Notes under the pieces: generated by a model | The model's database searches: none | What the model saw: the letters and a program-made list of their open reading frames with translations, nothing else | Told to the model about the DNA's origin: nothing | Translations under genes and position numbers: made by a program | NCBI RefSeq assembly: GCF_002128425.1 | Contig: NZ_NESS01000004.1 | Span: 248,001 to 312,000, forward strand | Length of the DNA stretch: 64,000 nt | Direction of reading: 5' to 3' | Origin: Gottfriedia acidiceleris | GTDB lineage: Bacteria > Bacillota > Bacilli > Bacillales > Bacillaceae_G | Shown: piece after piece, positions 8,118-18,444 of the stretch | Layout of the letters: every line of letters begins with the position of its first letter | Position numbering within the stretch: position 1 is the first letter of the stretch

Positions 8118-8924
8118 CTAAAATAAATTCTTTAACATTTGTACAAAGAAGCTCTCTACCTTAATATCATCTTTTTGTACATCATTAGGTAGAGTAGAAG
8201 CCACAACCGCATCTTCATTGCTCTTGATCTCAGTATCATCCTGAAGAGATGATTCATTGTTTTGTTTTGGTGCAGCATTAGTATCGTCATCACTTAAACG
8301 TAATGCTACTTGTTTTTTAGACACTTCTTTAGGTTCTTTTTCAATTTTTGTTTCATGATCAACCTTTTGTTGAGCTTGTAATGACTCTTTACTTAAAGTT
8401 GCATCACCGTTTGAGAAATCTAGGAAGCACAATGGCGGGAACAATACGCACCACCAGTTTGCCCCTTGACCTGCACCAAGTTTAATTAAAACTGCTTCGT
8501 AATCACCGGCAGGATATAAGAAACTACCATATAATTTTGTAGGGAATTTAACTTTTTTAGAGTAAGTAATTGTAAATGATTGATTTGAGCCTTCTTCTTT
8601 AATAACACGTGCAACTGTTTTTTGTAAATCTGGAATATGACTTTTAATAACTTTTTGTCCCTCTTCAAAGGTTGTTAAATCTTTTACCCAAGTATTAATT
8701 TGAGCATTAACTTCATCTCTAACTTTACGTTTAAGAGCTTGGTCTTCACTAGAATCGCTATTCGCTAGAATTCTTAGTCGTACAGCTTTCTTAGGAATTA
8801 CTACCATTTCATTACCTTTTGCATTTGTATCTCGAAGTGGCATTAACACTGATGAACTAATTAATAATATGATAAATAAAGAAATAATTTTATATGTTAT
8901 TTTTGTTTTATTTTTAGTTTTCAT
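8118..8924 (-). CDS. spoIIR: Stage II sporulation protein R
   Basis: 268 residues. Secreted from the forespore into the intermembrane space, it activates SpoIIGA to process pro-sigma-E in the mother cell. A hydrophobic N-terminal segment (about residues 8-30) is a signal/anchor. The family core is visible: VRLRILANSDSSEDQALKR, YPAGDYEAVLIKLG and GANWWCVLFPPLCFLDFSNG. A low-complexity acidic stretch follows and the C-terminus FFVQMLKNLF is typical. The start is set at the ATG at 8924; the ATG at 8936 directly abuts AGAGGG and is poorly placed. A sigma-F-like promoter lies upstream. Confidence 0.95.
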   Translation of the reverse strand: MKTKNKTKITYKIISLFIILLISSSVLMPLRDTNAKGNEMVVIPKKAVRLRILANSDSSEDQALKRKVRDEVNAQINTWVKDLTTFEEGQKVIKSHIPDLQKTVARVIKEEGSNQSFTITYSKKVKFPTKLYGSFLYPAGDYEAVLIKLGAGQGANWWCVLFPPLCFLDFSNGDATLSKESLQAQQKVDHETKIEKEPKEVSKKQVALRLSDDDTNAAPKQNNESSLQDDTEIKSNEDAVVASTLPNDVQKDDIKVESFFVQMLKNLF

Positions 8925-8947
8925 TCTCTCCACCATCCCTCTAGGAA

Positions 8948-8977
8948 CAGTGTAGACAAATTGGCTATTTCTTAAAC
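8948..8977 (-). promoter_or_regulatory. Candidate sigma-F promoter of spoIIR
   Basis: Minus-strand GTTTA, 15-bp spacer, GTCTACACTG. The -10 element fits 8 of 10 positions of GGNRANANTR. Expected for spoIIR, which is transcribed by sigma-F in B. subtilis. Confidence 0.6.
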
Positions 8978-9221
8978 ACTAGTATTCTATTTTTTTAATA
9001 GATTCTTTTTTGATTGAGAAGTAAACAATGATTTCCTGTTCAGGGTGCAAGTTTTTTTGTTGAGCACCTCATCATGTTCGCCGCTGCGAGATCTCAAGCC
9101 GTCGAGCATCTTACGTTCCGATCTACTTGTAGATAAGAAGATTTACTCTAACAAGTCTATTAACAATCTATTAAAATGGGAAGTATGAAATACACTATTT
9201 ATCTTACAATCCCTATTCTCT
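8978..9221. other. Intergenic region between spoIIR and the ATP-grasp pair
   Basis: No convincing gene. It contains a short GC-richer island (9060-9130) in otherwise AT-rich sequence and a weak GGTGC/GCACC inverted repeat near 9041-9069. No clear terminator with a T tract was found for the ATP-grasp genes. Confidence 0.4.
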
Positions 9222-10079
9222 CTAACATTTTATCTGCTTTTTAATATAATCCATATACAACGAAACAATATCTATGTCTGATACCGTATATAGTGTTCTA
9301 CTTCCTACTACGTCCTCAATTTCATTTAGGATTAGTTGGTTGTTTGCATCGAACATAAAGTCAATTCCTACGAAATCAAAGTCAAAATGATCTACTATTT
9401 TTTGAATGAGTTCTTTTTCATTTTCGGAAAGTTCGTATAGTATTGCGCCTCCGCCTAAAGAAAAATTCGCACGAAAATCTTTTTCTGAATATCTTAAAAC
9501 GGCTGCAACAATTTCTTTACCGATAATGAATACTCTTAAGTCCTTACCTAATTGCTCTGCAATGTTTTGAATTAATAATTCATCAAAATTTGAGTTTTGT
9601 ACGGTCTCCAGTAACTCTTCTTGATTATTTATAAAAAATACTTCACTTCCGCCTCTTCCTGTGCAATTTTTAAGCACACAAGGGAAATGGATTGTATCTA
9701 AGGATTTTGTAATTGTACTTTTCTTATAATAAAATGTGTCTAGCATTGGAATGCCTAAATTAGAAAGCTTCTGGTGTGTTAGAAACTTATGGTTGGCCAT
9801 TGTTGAAATAGCCTCGTTATTAAATATTCTAATTCCCATTTCTTCAAAGTGGGAAGATAATATTTGTGATATTGTCCTCATGATTACAAAGGCCGGTTTA
9901 TTTAATTCTTTACCTTGATAGTAAACTATATTAACACTGTTTCGGATACCTATTACTATATCTTCTGTATAGAGTAACTTTAGCTCAAATCCACTTTCCA
10001 TTGCTCCGCTTACTAACCAGTCGATATAAGTTCTATTTCTTTCTGCATCCGCTTCTGAATAGATTAGCCAACCAATCAT
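9222..10079 (-). CDS. RimK-like ATP-grasp ligase, second of a pair
   Basis: 285 residues. An N-terminal pre-ATP-grasp domain starts GWLIYSEADAERNRTY; the ATP-grasp core has FPCVLKNCTGRGGSEV (phosphate-binding loop), GKDLRVFIIGKEIVAAVLR and DFRANFSLGGGAILY, all as in RimK. The last metal-binding strand reads LNEIEDVVGSRTLY, where RimK itself has a Glu-x-Asn motif, so the Asn ligand is replaced by Glu-Asp. Such enzymes join a carboxylate to an amine using ATP. The substrate is unknown. Its start overlaps the stop of the upstream ligase by 4 bp (ATGA), implying translational coupling and probably a joint function. GGAG precedes the ATG. Confidence 0.8.
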   Translation of the reverse strand: MIGWLIYSEADAERNRTYIDWLVSGAMESGFELKLLYTEDIVIGIRNSVNIVYYQGKELNKPAFVIMRTISQILSSHFEEMGIRIFNNEAISTMANHKFLTHQKLSNLGIPMLDTFYYKKSTITKSLDTIHFPCVLKNCTGRGGSEVFFINNQEELLETVQNSNFDELLIQNIAEQLGKDLRVFIIGKEIVAAVLRYSEKDFRANFSLGGGAILYELSENEKELIQKIVDHFDFDFVGIDFMFDANNQLILNEIEDVVGSRTLYTVSDIDIVSLYMDYIKKQIKC

Positions 10080-10981
10080 ACGTTTTTCTCCAAGTCCCAG
10101 GTAATATAATCAATTATATATTTCGTTGTATCCACGTCTGTACATAGATAAATATTTTTGAAATGTGCATTTGAATTAACTTCGCATATATATGTTTTTC
10201 CGTCTTCACCAAACAATAGGTCAATCCCTGCAAAGTCAGCTCCCAATATTTCAGAGCATTTTAGAGCTAAATTAATTTGCTCTTCTGTCGGCTCATATTT
10301 ATACATTTTTCCACCATTCGTAACATTTGCACGAAAATCTGATTCTGATTTTCTTAACACTGCTGTTACTACTTGTTTACCTACTACTTGAATGCGAATA
10401 TCAGTTCCTCTGCTAGATTCGATAAACTCTTGATAAATATGCGGTTTGTGCTTTAGTTCGCCTACCTTCTTAAAAAAATCTTCTCTATTCTCAACTAAAT
10501 AAACTTGTCTACCGAATGAACCGAATGACTCTTTTATAATTAAAGGAAAACCTAATTCCTTTATAACTTCATCGTAAAAATCATAGTTTGTTAAATCACA
10601 ATTAGGGAACAACAGCGGAGCGGTTATTGTTTTTGGCATAGGGATATCGAAGTTCGATAATGCCTGAAAAGTTAAAGCCTTATCATCACAGACTTCTATT
10701 GTTCTCGCAGAATTGTATAATTTTAGTCCCATGTTTTCTAAATGCCTTGCTAAATGAACATCCTTGTCCCAGAAAATTACAAAATCAGGTTTTTCATTCG
10801 CAAATTTCCCTTTTAAAATCGCTTTACCCTTTTCGATTACTGAGACTAATTCATAATGTTTAACTAAAGTAACATCTATTCCTTTTGCGATTGCTGTAGC
10901 TTGTAACCATTCGAAAAGTTCGGTAAATTTTGTAGCTGTAATATGACCATTAAATACAATCCAACCTTTAAACTTTTTCAT
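10076..10981 (-). CDS. RimK-like ATP-grasp ligase, first of a pair
   Basis: 301 residues from the ATG at 10981 (MKKFKGWIVFNG). A GTG at 11032 would add 17 polar residues with no good ribosome binding site. Domains: pre-ATP-grasp (1-95), then an ATP-grasp core with FPLIIKESFGSFGRQVYLV, GTDIRIQVVGKQVVTAVLR, DFRANVTNGGKMY and the canonical metal motif ICEVNSNAHFKN. It aligns with RimK and other glutamate/peptide ligases. The gene begins just after the prmC terminator; a TTGCGA/TAAAGT pair in the terminator tail could be its promoter. The pair is absent between prmC and spoIIR in B. subtilis. Product unknown: peptide tagging, a small-molecule amide or a protein tail are all possible. Confidence 0.8.
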   Translation of the reverse strand: MKKFKGWIVFNGHITATKFTELFEWLQATAIAKGIDVTLVKHYELVSVIEKGKAILKGKFANEKPDFVIFWDKDVHLARHLENMGLKLYNSARTIEVCDDKALTFQALSNFDIPMPKTITAPLLFPNCDLTNYDFYDEVIKELGFPLIIKESFGSFGRQVYLVENREDFFKKVGELKHKPHIYQEFIESSRGTDIRIQVVGKQVVTAVLRKSESDFRANVTNGGKMYKYEPTEEQINLALKCSEILGADFAGIDLLFGEDGKTYICEVNSNAHFKNIYLCTDVDTTKYIIDYITWDLEKNV

Positions 10982-11052
10982 TCTAACTATCTTCTTTCGT
11001 AATGTTTTTGTTTTTTCTTGATTGAAATTCACTCATCTTTTACAACTTTAAC

Positions 11053-11108
11053 ACAAAAAAAAAGAATCGCAATACATGGACTTTTTCTAGTCTATATCAT
11101 TACGATTC
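11053..11108 (-). terminator. prmC terminator
   Basis: GAATCG...CGATTC stem of about 20 bp with a few mismatches, loop AGAAA, followed by nine T on the minus strand. Confidence 0.92.
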
Positions 11109-11118
11109 ACTATTTAAA

Positions 11119-11979
11119 TTAGCCATTTACCATATAAACCATTCGGTCTTTGCCATTAATATCAAAAACAACTTCAACATTTGAATTCGGGTAGGCCTTC
11201 CTTAAAATGTCTGCAACTTGTTCACCTTGGTTGACTCCTACTTCAAAAGCAACAAGTGATTTTTCTTTTAATACTTTAGGTAAGTCATTTGCAAAACGAC
11301 GATAAAAATCTAGACCATCTTCGCCACCTACTAAAGCACGGTATGGCTCATGATTCTTAACTACTTCATCTAAACCTAACCAATCCTCATGAGGAATATA
11401 TGGTGGATTTGATACAACAATATCAACTCTCTTATTTTCTTCAATAAAGTAATTCAGTAAATCATTGTGTATAAAGTGTACATTTGCCTGTAACTCTTGT
11501 GCATTTCGTTTAGCAACTTGAATTGATTCTGCTGCAATATCAACTGTATGAACTGTTAGTTGTTCACTTTCAAGCGCAAGTGAGATTGCAATCGCCCCAC
11601 TACCTGTACCTACATCTACTAGTTCAAATTGATCTGTATACTTCCAATGTTTTTGAATACGGTGCAGAACACCTTCTACTAGTTCCTCTGTTTCTGGTCT
11701 TGGAATTAGCACTTCTTCATTAACAAAGAATTTTCGGCCATAAAAGTATTCATATCCAATCAAATATTGGATTGGTTGGCCTCCAGTGTGCTTTTGAATC
11801 ATTTCTTGAAACTGCATCCAATGATGCCCTTTTAAATCTTCTCTCATATTTAACAACAATTCTGTTCGATTGCAGTCCAAAATATGTTTTAATGCAATTT
11901 CACCCACATTTTCATCACGACCGTGTTCTTTTAAAAAAGAAGAAGCCCATTTTAGGGCTTCATATATCTTTGTTGTCAT
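11119..11979 (-). CDS. prmC: Release-factor glutamine methyltransferase
   Basis: 286 residues. Methylates the Gln of the GGQ motif in RF1 and RF2 using SAM. The SAM site is ELVDVGTGSGAIAISLALE and the substrate motif is VVSNPPYIPHED. The N-terminal helical domain (about 1-75) binds the release factor. Its ATG overlaps the prfA stop by one base (TAATG), so the enzyme is translationally coupled to its substrate RF1. A strong terminator follows. Confidence 0.96.
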   Translation of the reverse strand: MTTKIYEALKWASSFLKEHGRDENVGEIALKHILDCNRTELLLNMREDLKGHHWMQFQEMIQKHTGGQPIQYLIGYEYFYGRKFFVNEEVLIPRPETEELVEGVLHRIQKHWKYTDQFELVDVGTGSGAIAISLALESEQLTVHTVDIAAESIQVAKRNAQELQANVHFIHNDLLNYFIEENKRVDIVVSNPPYIPHEDWLGLDEVVKNHEPYRALVGGEDGLDFYRRFANDLPKVLKEKSLVAFEVGVNQGEQVADILRKAYPNSNVEVVFDINGKDRMVYMVNG

Positions 11980-13046
11980 TATTGACTTTGTTCCATTCGT
12001 TTTGCTTGATCATCCATAATTAACGCATTAATAATTTCGTCAATTTTACCTTCAATGATTTGATCAAGCTTTTGAATTGTTAATCCAATTCGGTGGTCAG
12101 TTACACGGTTTTGTGGGAAGTTATAAGTTCGGATACGTTCAGAACGGTCACCTGTACCTACAGCTTGCTTACGGTTTTGATCGTATTCTGCTTGTACTTC
12201 TCTTTGGAATTTATCATAAACCCTAGCGCGAAGAACCTTCATCGCTTTTTCTTTATTCTTGATTTGTGATTTTTCATCCTGACAAGATACAACTGTATTT
12301 GTAGGAATATGAGTTAAACGTACTGCAGACATCGTTGTATTTACTGATTGACCACCAGGGCCACTTGAAGCAAATGTATCTACACGAATATCTTTTTCAT
12401 GGATTTCAATTTCAACTTCTTCAGCTTCTGGTAATACTGCTACAGTTGCAGTTGAAGTATGAATTCGTCCACCTGATTCTGTTTCAGGAACACGTTGAAC
12501 TCGGTGTGCACCATTTTCAAATTTTAATTTCGAGTATGCACCTTTACCATTTATCATAAAGATAACCTCTTTAAAGCCACCTAACTCTGTATAGTTACCT
12601 TCAATGATTTCTGTTTTCCACCCATTAACCTCAGCAAAACGGCTGTACATACGGTATAACGTAGCAGCAAATAATGCAGCCTCGTCCCCTCCTGCAGCAC
12701 CACGAATCTCAACGATAACGTTTTTATCATCATTAGGATCTTTTGGAATTAAAAGGATTTTTAGTCGTTCTTCTAAATCCTTTGATTCGTTCTCCAAATC
12801 ATTTAATTCTTCTTTAACCATTTCGCGCATATCAGCATCAAGCTTCTCTTCAAGCATAGCTTTTGCATCTTTAATCTGCTCTTTAACTGATTTGTATTGA
12901 CGGTATACATCAACTGTTTCTTGAATGTCTGATTGTTCTTTTGAGTATTCACGTAACTTTTTTGAGTCGTTTATAATTTCTGGGTCACTAAGTAAATCGT
13001 TTAATCTATCATAGCGATCCTCTACAGCTTGTAATCGATCAAACAT
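11979..13046 (-). CDS. prfA: Peptide chain release factor 1
   Basis: 355 residues. Recognises UAA and UAG stop codons. The catalytic GGQ lies in [12 protein letters not shown]; the segment [14 protein letters not shown] carries the codon-recognition tripeptide region. The start is the ATG at 13046, preceded by AGGTGA; a GTG three codons earlier is part of that binding site. Forms an operon with prmC. Confidence 0.97.
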   Translation of the reverse strand: MFDRLQAVEDRYDRLNDLLSDPEIINDSKKLREYSKEQSDIQETVDVYRQYKSVKEQIKDAKAMLEEKLDADMREMVKEELNDLENESKDLEERLKILLIPKDPNDDKNVIVEIRGAAGGDEAALFAATLYRMYSRFAEVNGWKTEIIEGNYTELGGFKEVIFMINGKGAYSKLKFENGAHRVQRVPETESGGRIHTSTATVAVLPEAEEVEIEIHEKDIRVDTFASSGPGGQSVNTTMSAVRLTHIPTNTVVSCQDEKSQIKNKEKAMKVLRARVYDKFQREVQAEYDQNRKQAVGTGDRSERIRTYNFPQNRVTDHRIGLTIQKLDQIIEGKIDEIINALIMDDQAKRMEQSQ

Positions 13047-13095
13047 AATTTTCACCTCGACATTTTCGTCTTAAATAGTTTCTAAATATATATCG

Positions 13096-13123
13096 AAAGA
13101 AGCGATTCTAAATCGCTTCTTTT
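13096..13123. terminator. tdk terminator (bidirectional shape)
   Basis: AAAGAAGCGATT/AATCGCTTCTTT stem with a 3-nt loop between tdk and prfA; T-rich on both sides. Confidence 0.8.
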
Positions 13124-13246
13124 ATTCTAATATTAGTGTTCAGTTTCGTAAGCTAGCTCTTCGAAAATATTCCATTCAGAGCTAGGCTTAGCTTTCTCCA
13201 CATTTCTTAGTATATGGTCTTAATAGCTAATTTTCAACCTACTGTA

Positions 13247-13861
13247 TTAATCGTTCTGACTTTGAAGTGCTGGTTGAATTGTTTTCGTTGGTACTTCGTG
13301 ACAGTGACGACATCTTGGTTCGTACGATTCAGATGCACCTACTAAAATAATAGGGTCTTCAAATAAAGCTGGTTTCCCATTTATTAATCTTTGAGTTCTA
13401 CTTGCGGGTGATCCGCATGAAGCACAAACTGCGTTTAATTTCGTTACATGTTCAGCAACTGACAATATTTCAGGTACTTTACCAAATGGTAACCCTCTAA
13501 AATCCTGGTCTAAACCTGCACAAATCACACGTTTTCCAGAGTTCGCAAGGTGTTGAACTACCTGAACTATTTCATCGTCAAAGAATTGAATCTCATCGAT
13601 TGCAACTACTTCAACTTCTTCTGTAACGTATTTAAGAATATGTGATGAGTGTGTTACTGCATAAGCAGGTACTTTCATTCCTGTGTGAGACACCACTTCT
13701 ACTTCACTGTATCGATTATCGATTGATGGCTTGAATGTAACACAGCTTTGCTTAGCAAACTGTGTACGACGAACACGGCGAATTAGTTCCTCTGATTTTC
13801 CAGAAAACATACTTCCGCAAATCATTTCAATCCAACCATTTTTTTTCATCATAAAGAACAT
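13247..13861 (-). CDS. tdk: Thymidine kinase
   Basis: 204 residues, type II thymidine kinase. Walker A is [16 protein letters not shown]; the DEIQFF motif is Walker B-like; zinc is held by CASCG and CRHCHE. The lasso loop [10 protein letters not shown] is conserved. Phosphorylates thymidine for dTTP salvage. The start is the ATG at 13861, seven nt after AGGTGAG; a GTG four codons earlier lies inside that site. Confidence 0.96.
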   Translation of the reverse strand: MFFMMKKNGWIEMICGSMFSGKSEELIRRVRRTQFAKQSCVTFKPSIDNRYSEVEVVSHTGMKVPAYAVTHSSHILKYVTEEVEVVAIDEIQFFDDEIVQVVQHLANSGKRVICAGLDQDFRGLPFGKVPEILSVAEHVTKLNAVCASCGSPASRTQRLINGKPALFEDPIILVGASESYEPRCRHCHEVPTKTIQPALQSQND

Positions 13862-14026
13862 CTCGTGTCTCACCTTTCTATATCAGTACAAAGACTATTT
13901 TATTTATATATTTTAAACGCTGGTTAATTCTTCAGTATTTATAATTAATGTAAGTATCTTGTCTATTTATATAAAAATTCATTATTTTGAATTAAACTTG
14001 TTTATGTTATTTGACTATAAATGCGT

Positions 14027-14065
14027 AAAAAAAGCAGGCAAAGTAGCAATAACCCGCCTGCTTTT
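14027..14065 (-). terminator. rpmE2 terminator
   Basis: AAAAGCAGGC/GCCTGCTTTT stem followed by seven T on the minus strand. Confidence 0.92.
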
Positions 14066-14073
14066 CATCAATA

Positions 14074-14319
14074 TTACTTAAGGCCGTATTTTTTGTTGAA
14101 ACGTTCAACACGTCCTGCAGCGTTAGCAAATTTCTGACGTCCAGTGTAGAATGGGTGAGAATCAGAAGAAACCTCAACTTTGATTAGAGGGTAAGTTTCG
14201 CCATCTTCCCATTCGATTGTTTCGTTAGAATATTTTGTTGATCCGCTTAAGAATTTGAAACCAGTGTTAATATCCATAAACACTACTTTCTTGTAATTAG
14301 GATGAATATTCGCTTTCAT
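14074..14319 (-). CDS. rpmE2: 50S ribosomal protein L31 type B
   Basis: 81 residues starting [16 protein letters not shown]. It has no cysteine, so it is the zinc-independent form of L31. The start is the ATG at 14319, nine nt after AAGGAG; an ATG three codons earlier abuts the binding site. It lies directly after rho, where B. subtilis has the zinc-binding rpmE. A strong promoter and a leader of about 90 nt with small hairpins precede it, possibly an L31 autoregulatory leader. Confidence 0.95.
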   Translation of the reverse strand: MKANIHPNYKKVVFMDINTGFKFLSGSTKYSNETIEWEDGETYPLIKVEVSSDSHPFYTGRQKFANAAGRVERFNKKYGLK

Positions 14320-14412
14320 GTTTTTCATCTCCTTCCGCCCTGAAATCCTTGAAATCAGAGTTATAAGAAACCATGTGTATACCACATAATTTACATTTCA
14401 CATACAAATGAA

Positions 14413-14441
14413 ATTATAGCAACTAACCCGGGAGAATGCAA
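14413..14441 (-). promoter_or_regulatory. Promoter of rpmE2
   Basis: Minus-strand TTGCAT, 17-bp spacer, TATAAT. Predicted start near 14406, leaving a leader of about 87 nt that can fold into ATGTG-GTATA-CACAT and CTGA/TCAG hairpins. Confidence 0.8.
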
Positions 14442-14478
14442 CCCACTATTTCTCTTTCTGGTTGCTTATATCTTCCAA

Positions 14479-15753
14479 CTATTTATTAGAGACTGGCGTT
14501 TTTCTACTTTCTTCAGTCATCGTATTGAAGAAATCTTCATTTGTTTTTGTTTGACGAAGCATTCTGAAATAACGTTCAACAAAGTCTGGAATATCTGACA
14601 TTGTTTTTCTCATTAACCATAGCTTGTCCAGATGCTCTTTTGGTATTAATAAATCTTCTTTACGTGTTCCAGATCGACGAATATCAATTGCTGGGAAGAT
14701 ACGACGTTCAGCTAATGAACGATCTAAGTGTAGCTCCATATTACCTGTACCTTTGAATTCTTCATAAATAACATCATCCATACGTGAGCCAGTGTCGATT
14801 AGAGCTGTTGCTAAAATCGTTAAACTTCCACCTTCTTCGATATTACGTGCAGCACCGAAGAATCGTTTTGGTCTATGGAATGCAGCAGGGTCAATACCCC
14901 CTGATAACGTACGACCACTTGGTGGAATAACTAAATTATAAGCACGAGCAAGCCTAGTAATACTATCCATTAAAATAATTACATCTTTCTTATGCTCTAC
15001 TAGTCTCATAGCACGCTCTAATACTAATTCAGAAACTTTTATATGACTATCAGGAGTTTCATCGAAAGTCGAACTTACAACGTCTCCCTTTACAGAACGT
15101 TCAATGTCCGTTACCTCTTCTGGTCGCTCATCGATTAGCAATACAATTAGTTCTGCTTCTGGGTGATTTGTAGTGATGCTATTTGCAATTTCTTTTAATA
15201 ACTCTGTCTTACCAGCTTTTGGAGGGGCAACAATTAAACCACGTTGACCAAATCCTACAGGGGCGATCATATCAATAATTCTAGTTGAAAACTTAGCAGG
15301 AGAAGTTTCAAGCTTCATTTGTCTATTTGGATATAATGCAGTTAATCCCGGGAAGTGAACTCGTTCTTTAGCATTCTCAGGGTCATCTCCATTGACTGCT
15401 TCTACTTGAAGTAAACCAAAGTATCTTTCATTTTCCTTCGGTGGACGTACCTTTCCAGAAACTTTATCACCATTTCTCATATCAAAACGACGAATTTGAG
15501 ATGCAGAAATATAAATATCTTCTGAACTAGGTGAATAATTAATTGGACGTAAGAATCCGTATCCTTCTGATGGGATAATTTCTAGTACGCCTTCCATGAA
15601 CATTAATCCGTCTTTTTCCGCTTGCGCTTTAAGGATTGCAAAAATAAGTTCTTTTTTCGTTAATTTGCTGTAATACGAAATTTTCATTACTTTCGCGTGT
15701 TCATACAACTCTTTTAATTTCATGCTTTCTAATGCAGAGATTGTTAAACTCAT
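14479..15753 (-). CDS. rho: Transcription termination factor Rho
   Basis: 424 residues. Hexameric RNA helicase that ends transcripts. N-terminal helix bundle (1-50), cold-shock RNA-binding fold (about 52-120, with GYGFLRP), then the RecA-type ATPase with [15 protein letters not shown] (Walker A), [16 protein letters not shown] (Walker B and Q-loop region) and the R-loop near DTGSRMDD. Weak SD (GTGGTG) before the ATG. A leader of about 160 nt separates it from its promoter; B. subtilis rho is known to be autoregulated in its leader. Confidence 0.97.
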   Translation of the reverse strand: MSLTISALESMKLKELYEHAKVMKISYYSKLTKKELIFAILKAQAEKDGLMFMEGVLEIIPSEGYGFLRPINYSPSSEDIYISASQIRRFDMRNGDKVSGKVRPPKENERYFGLLQVEAVNGDDPENAKERVHFPGLTALYPNRQMKLETSPAKFSTRIIDMIAPVGFGQRGLIVAPPKAGKTELLKEIANSITTNHPEAELIVLLIDERPEEVTDIERSVKGDVVSSTFDETPDSHIKVSELVLERAMRLVEHKKDVIILMDSITRLARAYNLVIPPSGRTLSGGIDPAAFHRPKRFFGAARNIEEGGSLTILATALIDTGSRMDDVIYEEFKGTGNMELHLDRSLAERRIFPAIDIRRSGTRKEDLLIPKEHLDKLWLMRKTMSDIPDFVERYFRMLRQTKTNEDFFNTMTEESRKTPVSNK

Positions 15754-15922
15754 ATAACACCACTCTTTACTTTTATTCGTTCAAATTAGGGTTTTCTTAA
15801 TTCGGAAGGTTATTTAGAAGGTTTTTTGAAGGAAACTTACATAAAGTATTACTCTTTAGTGTAACCTTTTCCCCTAAAAATATTCTAAGTAATTAGAATT
15901 AATAGGTTTACTATCTATTGAG

Positions 15923-15952
15923 ATTATAATTCGAAAGAGTTTTTTATGCCAA
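15923..15952 (-). promoter_or_regulatory. Promoter of rho
   Basis: Minus-strand TTGGCA, 18-bp spacer, TATAAT. The rest of the 15754-16107 gap holds the rho leader and the glpX terminator; no gene seen. Confidence 0.7.
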
Positions 15953-15974
15953 CTATTTTTCGACTAAACTATTT

Positions 15975-16013
15975 AATGACTCTTCCCCTTGGTAAATAAA
16001 GGAAAGAGTCATT
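15975..16013 (-). terminator. glpX terminator
   Basis: AATGACTCTTTCC/GGAAGAGTCATT hairpin with a 14-nt loop; the downstream T content on the minus strand is modest. Confidence 0.7.
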
Positions 16014-16107
16014 ATACTAATAAATTAATAGCTAGATTCTGATTTCGTTATCAAAGAATTTTAATTCCTTATTCACCATTATCAAAACCAAGATTGAACC
16101 GAGTTCA

Positions 16108-17073
16108 TTATTTAATAACTAGGTTTGGTTTTTTGTTTAAGCTATGACGTCCATCTACAAAACGAACAGTTCCTGATTTAGCACGCATAACTAATGATTG
16201 CGTAGATCCTACATTCCCTTTATATTGTACACCTTTAAGTAATTCTCCATCAGTAACACCAGTAGCAGCAAAAATTGCGTCATCACCTTTAACTAAATCG
16301 TCCATGTATAACACACGGTTTGTATCTTCAATACCCATGCGTTTGCAACGTTCAATTTCTTCTTCATTTTGAGGTAATAACTTTCCTTGAAGTTCTCCAC
16401 CTAAGCATTTTAAAGCTACTGCAGCAATAACTCCTTCAGGTGCTCCGCCGCTTCCAAATAAAATATCAACACCTGTATGATCAAAAGCCGTGTTGATTGC
16501 ACCCGCTACATCACCATCGTTAATTAATTTAATTCGAGCTCCTGCTGAGCGAATTTCTTCAATTAGCTTCGCATGGCGTTCTCTATTTAATACTGTTGCA
16601 ACGACTTCATTAATATTTTTTCCTTTTGCTTCTGCTACAGCAGTTAAGTTTTCAAGAACAGATGCATTGATATCAACTTTACCCACAGCTTCAGGTCCTA
16701 CTGCAAGTTTCTCCATGTACATATCAGGAGCATGTAATAAATTGCCATGATCAGCAATTGCAATAACTGCTAAAGCGTTCCATCCACCAGATGCTACGAT
16801 ATTTGTACCTTCAAGCGGATCAACTGCTACGTCTACTCTTGGACCATAACCATTCCCAAGTTTCTCACCGATATAAAGCATTGGAGCCTCGTCCATTTCC
16901 CCTTCTCCAATTACAACTGTTCCCTTCATTGGAATCGTATCAAATACGTCGCGCATTGCTGTTGTAGCAGCATCATCTGCTTCATCTTTTTTACCTAAAC
17001 CCATCCATTTTGCAGATGCTAGTGCTGCTGCCTCAGTGACACGGACTAACTCCATTGATAAACTTCTTTCCAT
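16108..17073 (-). CDS. glpX: Class II fructose-1,6-bisphosphatase
   Basis: 321 residues. Hydrolyses fructose-1,6-bisphosphate to fructose-6-phosphate in gluconeogenesis. Metal and substrate motifs: [33 protein letters not shown] and [23 protein letters not shown] precedes the ATG. Sits between murA and rho as in many Bacilli, and near fba, the reverse-acting aldolase step. Confidence 0.96.
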   Translation of the reverse strand: MERSLSMELVRVTEAAALASAKWMGLGKKDEADDAATTAMRDVFDTIPMKGTVVIGEGEMDEAPMLYIGEKLGNGYGPRVDVAVDPLEGTNIVASGGWNALAVIAIADHGNLLHAPDMYMEKLAVGPEAVGKVDINASVLENLTAVAEAKGKNINEVVATVLNRERHAKLIEEIRSAGARIKLINDGDVAGAINTAFDHTGVDILFGSGGAPEGVIAAVALKCLGGELQGKLLPQNEEEIERCKRMGIEDTNRVLYMDDLVKGDDAIFAATGVTDGELLKGVQYKGNVGSTQSLVMRAKSGTVRFVDGRHSLNKKPNLVIK

Positions 17074-17145
17074 TTAAAACTCCCCCTTTGATGTAAATGA
17101 AAACTATCTTTATTATGTTAAACTGGAGTATGTAGACACCCAATC

Positions 17146-18444
17146 TTACGCATTTTTTAATTGTTCAACTTCTTGCTTAGTTAGTTGAACACGCCATACA
17201 TTAGCTCCTAATCCTAAAAGCTTTTCTACTAAATCCTCATATCCTCTATCCACATGCTCTAATCCGGTTAGTTCTGTTTTACCTTCTGCAATTAGGCCTG
17301 CTATAACTAATGCTGCTCCAGCACGTAAATCACTTGCTTTTACACGACCACCTTGTAGCTGTGAAGGACCTGAAATAATAGCCGTACTACCTTCGACTTT
17401 AATCGTTGCACTCATTCTTCTAAGCTCATCAATATGCTTAAATCTTGCACCATAAATTGTATCAGTTATAACGGCTGTCCCATTCGCCTTCGTTAATAGC
17501 ACAGAAAATGGCTGCTGTAAATCAGTCGGAAACCCTGGATAAACTAAAGTTTTAATATCTACTGATTTCAGTTCTTTATTTGATCCTGAAACGATAATTT
17601 GATCGTCATTCGTATCAATATCTATATTCATCTCTCTCATTTTCGCTATGAGTGATTCCAAGTGGTGAGGAATAACATTATCAACAATAACCTTGTCCCC
17701 TTCTTGCACAGTTGCAGCAGCTAATATTGCATAAGTTCCTGCCTCAATTCGATCAGGGATAATTGTATGTGTGCAGCCAGATAGGGATTCTACTCCATCA
17801 ATTCGAATAACATCAGTACCTGCGCCTTTAATTTTAGCACCCATACTTGTTAATAAAGTAGCAACATCAACAATCTCAGGCTCTTTTGCAGCGTTTTCAA
17901 TAACAGTTCTACCATTTGCTAAAACCGCTGCTAACATGATATTAATCGTTGCACCAACACTAACTACATCTAAGTATATACGTGCACCTTTTAGTTCTTC
18001 TGCCCTTAAATAGATTGCACCTTGCTCATTCGTTACTTTTGCACCTAATGCTTCAAAACCTTTTATATGTTGATCAATAGGTCTTGGTCCAAGATAACAT
18101 CCCCCTGGTAAGCCTATGACCGCTTGCTTAAATCTACCTAACATTGCACCCATTAAATAATAAGACGCTCGCAATTTTTTAACCTTCCCGCTTGGAAGTG
18201 GCATTGCAACCATATTTGTTGGATCAATCATTATTTTTTCATCAGATACTTCTACTTGACCACCTATTTCCTCTAAAAGGTCACATAGTGTTTGAACATC
18301 TGAAATAGAAGGAACACCTTCAAGTGTTACAGGTGAGCTTGCTAAGATAGTTGCTGGAATTAAAGCTACAGCACTATTTTTGGCACCGCTAACACGAATT
18401 GTCCCTTTTAAAGGTATACCGCCTTCTAATACAAGCTTTTCCAT
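17146..18444 (-). CDS. murA: UDP-N-acetylglucosamine 1-carboxyvinyltransferase (MurA2/MurZ type)
   Basis: 432 residues. Transfers enolpyruvate from PEP to UDP-GlcNAc, first committed step of peptidoglycan synthesis. The fosfomycin-reactive cysteine is in [15 protein letters not shown]; the start [20 protein letters not shown] is typical. The ATG at 18444 follows AGAAGGGAG; a longer frame upstream has no support. Its location beside fba and glpX identifies the second Bacillus paralogue (MurAB/MurZ), not the one near atp genes. Confidence 0.95.
   Translation of the reverse strand: MEKLVLEGGIPLKGTIRVSGAKNSAVALIPATILASSPVTLEGVPSISDVQTLCDLLEEIGGQVEVSDEKIMIDPTNMVAMPLPSGKVKKLRASYYLMGAMLGRFKQAVIGLPGGCYLGPRPIDQHIKGFEALGAKVTNEQGAIYLRAEELKGARIYLDVVSVGATINIMLAAVLANGRTVIENAAKEPEIVDVATLLTSMGAKIKGAGTDVIRIDGVESLSGCTHTIIPDRIEAGTYAILAAATVQEGDKVIVDNVIPHHLESLIAKMREMNIDIDTNDDQIIVSGSNKELKSVDIKTLVYPGFPTDLQQPFSVLLTKANGTAVITDTIYGARFKHIDELRRMSATIKVEGSTAIISGPSQLQGGRVKASDLRAGAALVIAGLIAEGKTELTGLEHVDRGYEDLVEKLLGLGANVWRVQLTKQEVEQLKNA

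Noticed and set aside
8993-9115. A 40-codon minus-strand frame (MLDGLRSRSGEH...) downstream of the ATP-grasp pair, considered as a graspetide-type precursor.
   Set aside because: The upstream sequence GGAACG is a poor binding site, the frame crosses the GC island and has no repeated Thr/Glu core motif. No support as a gene.
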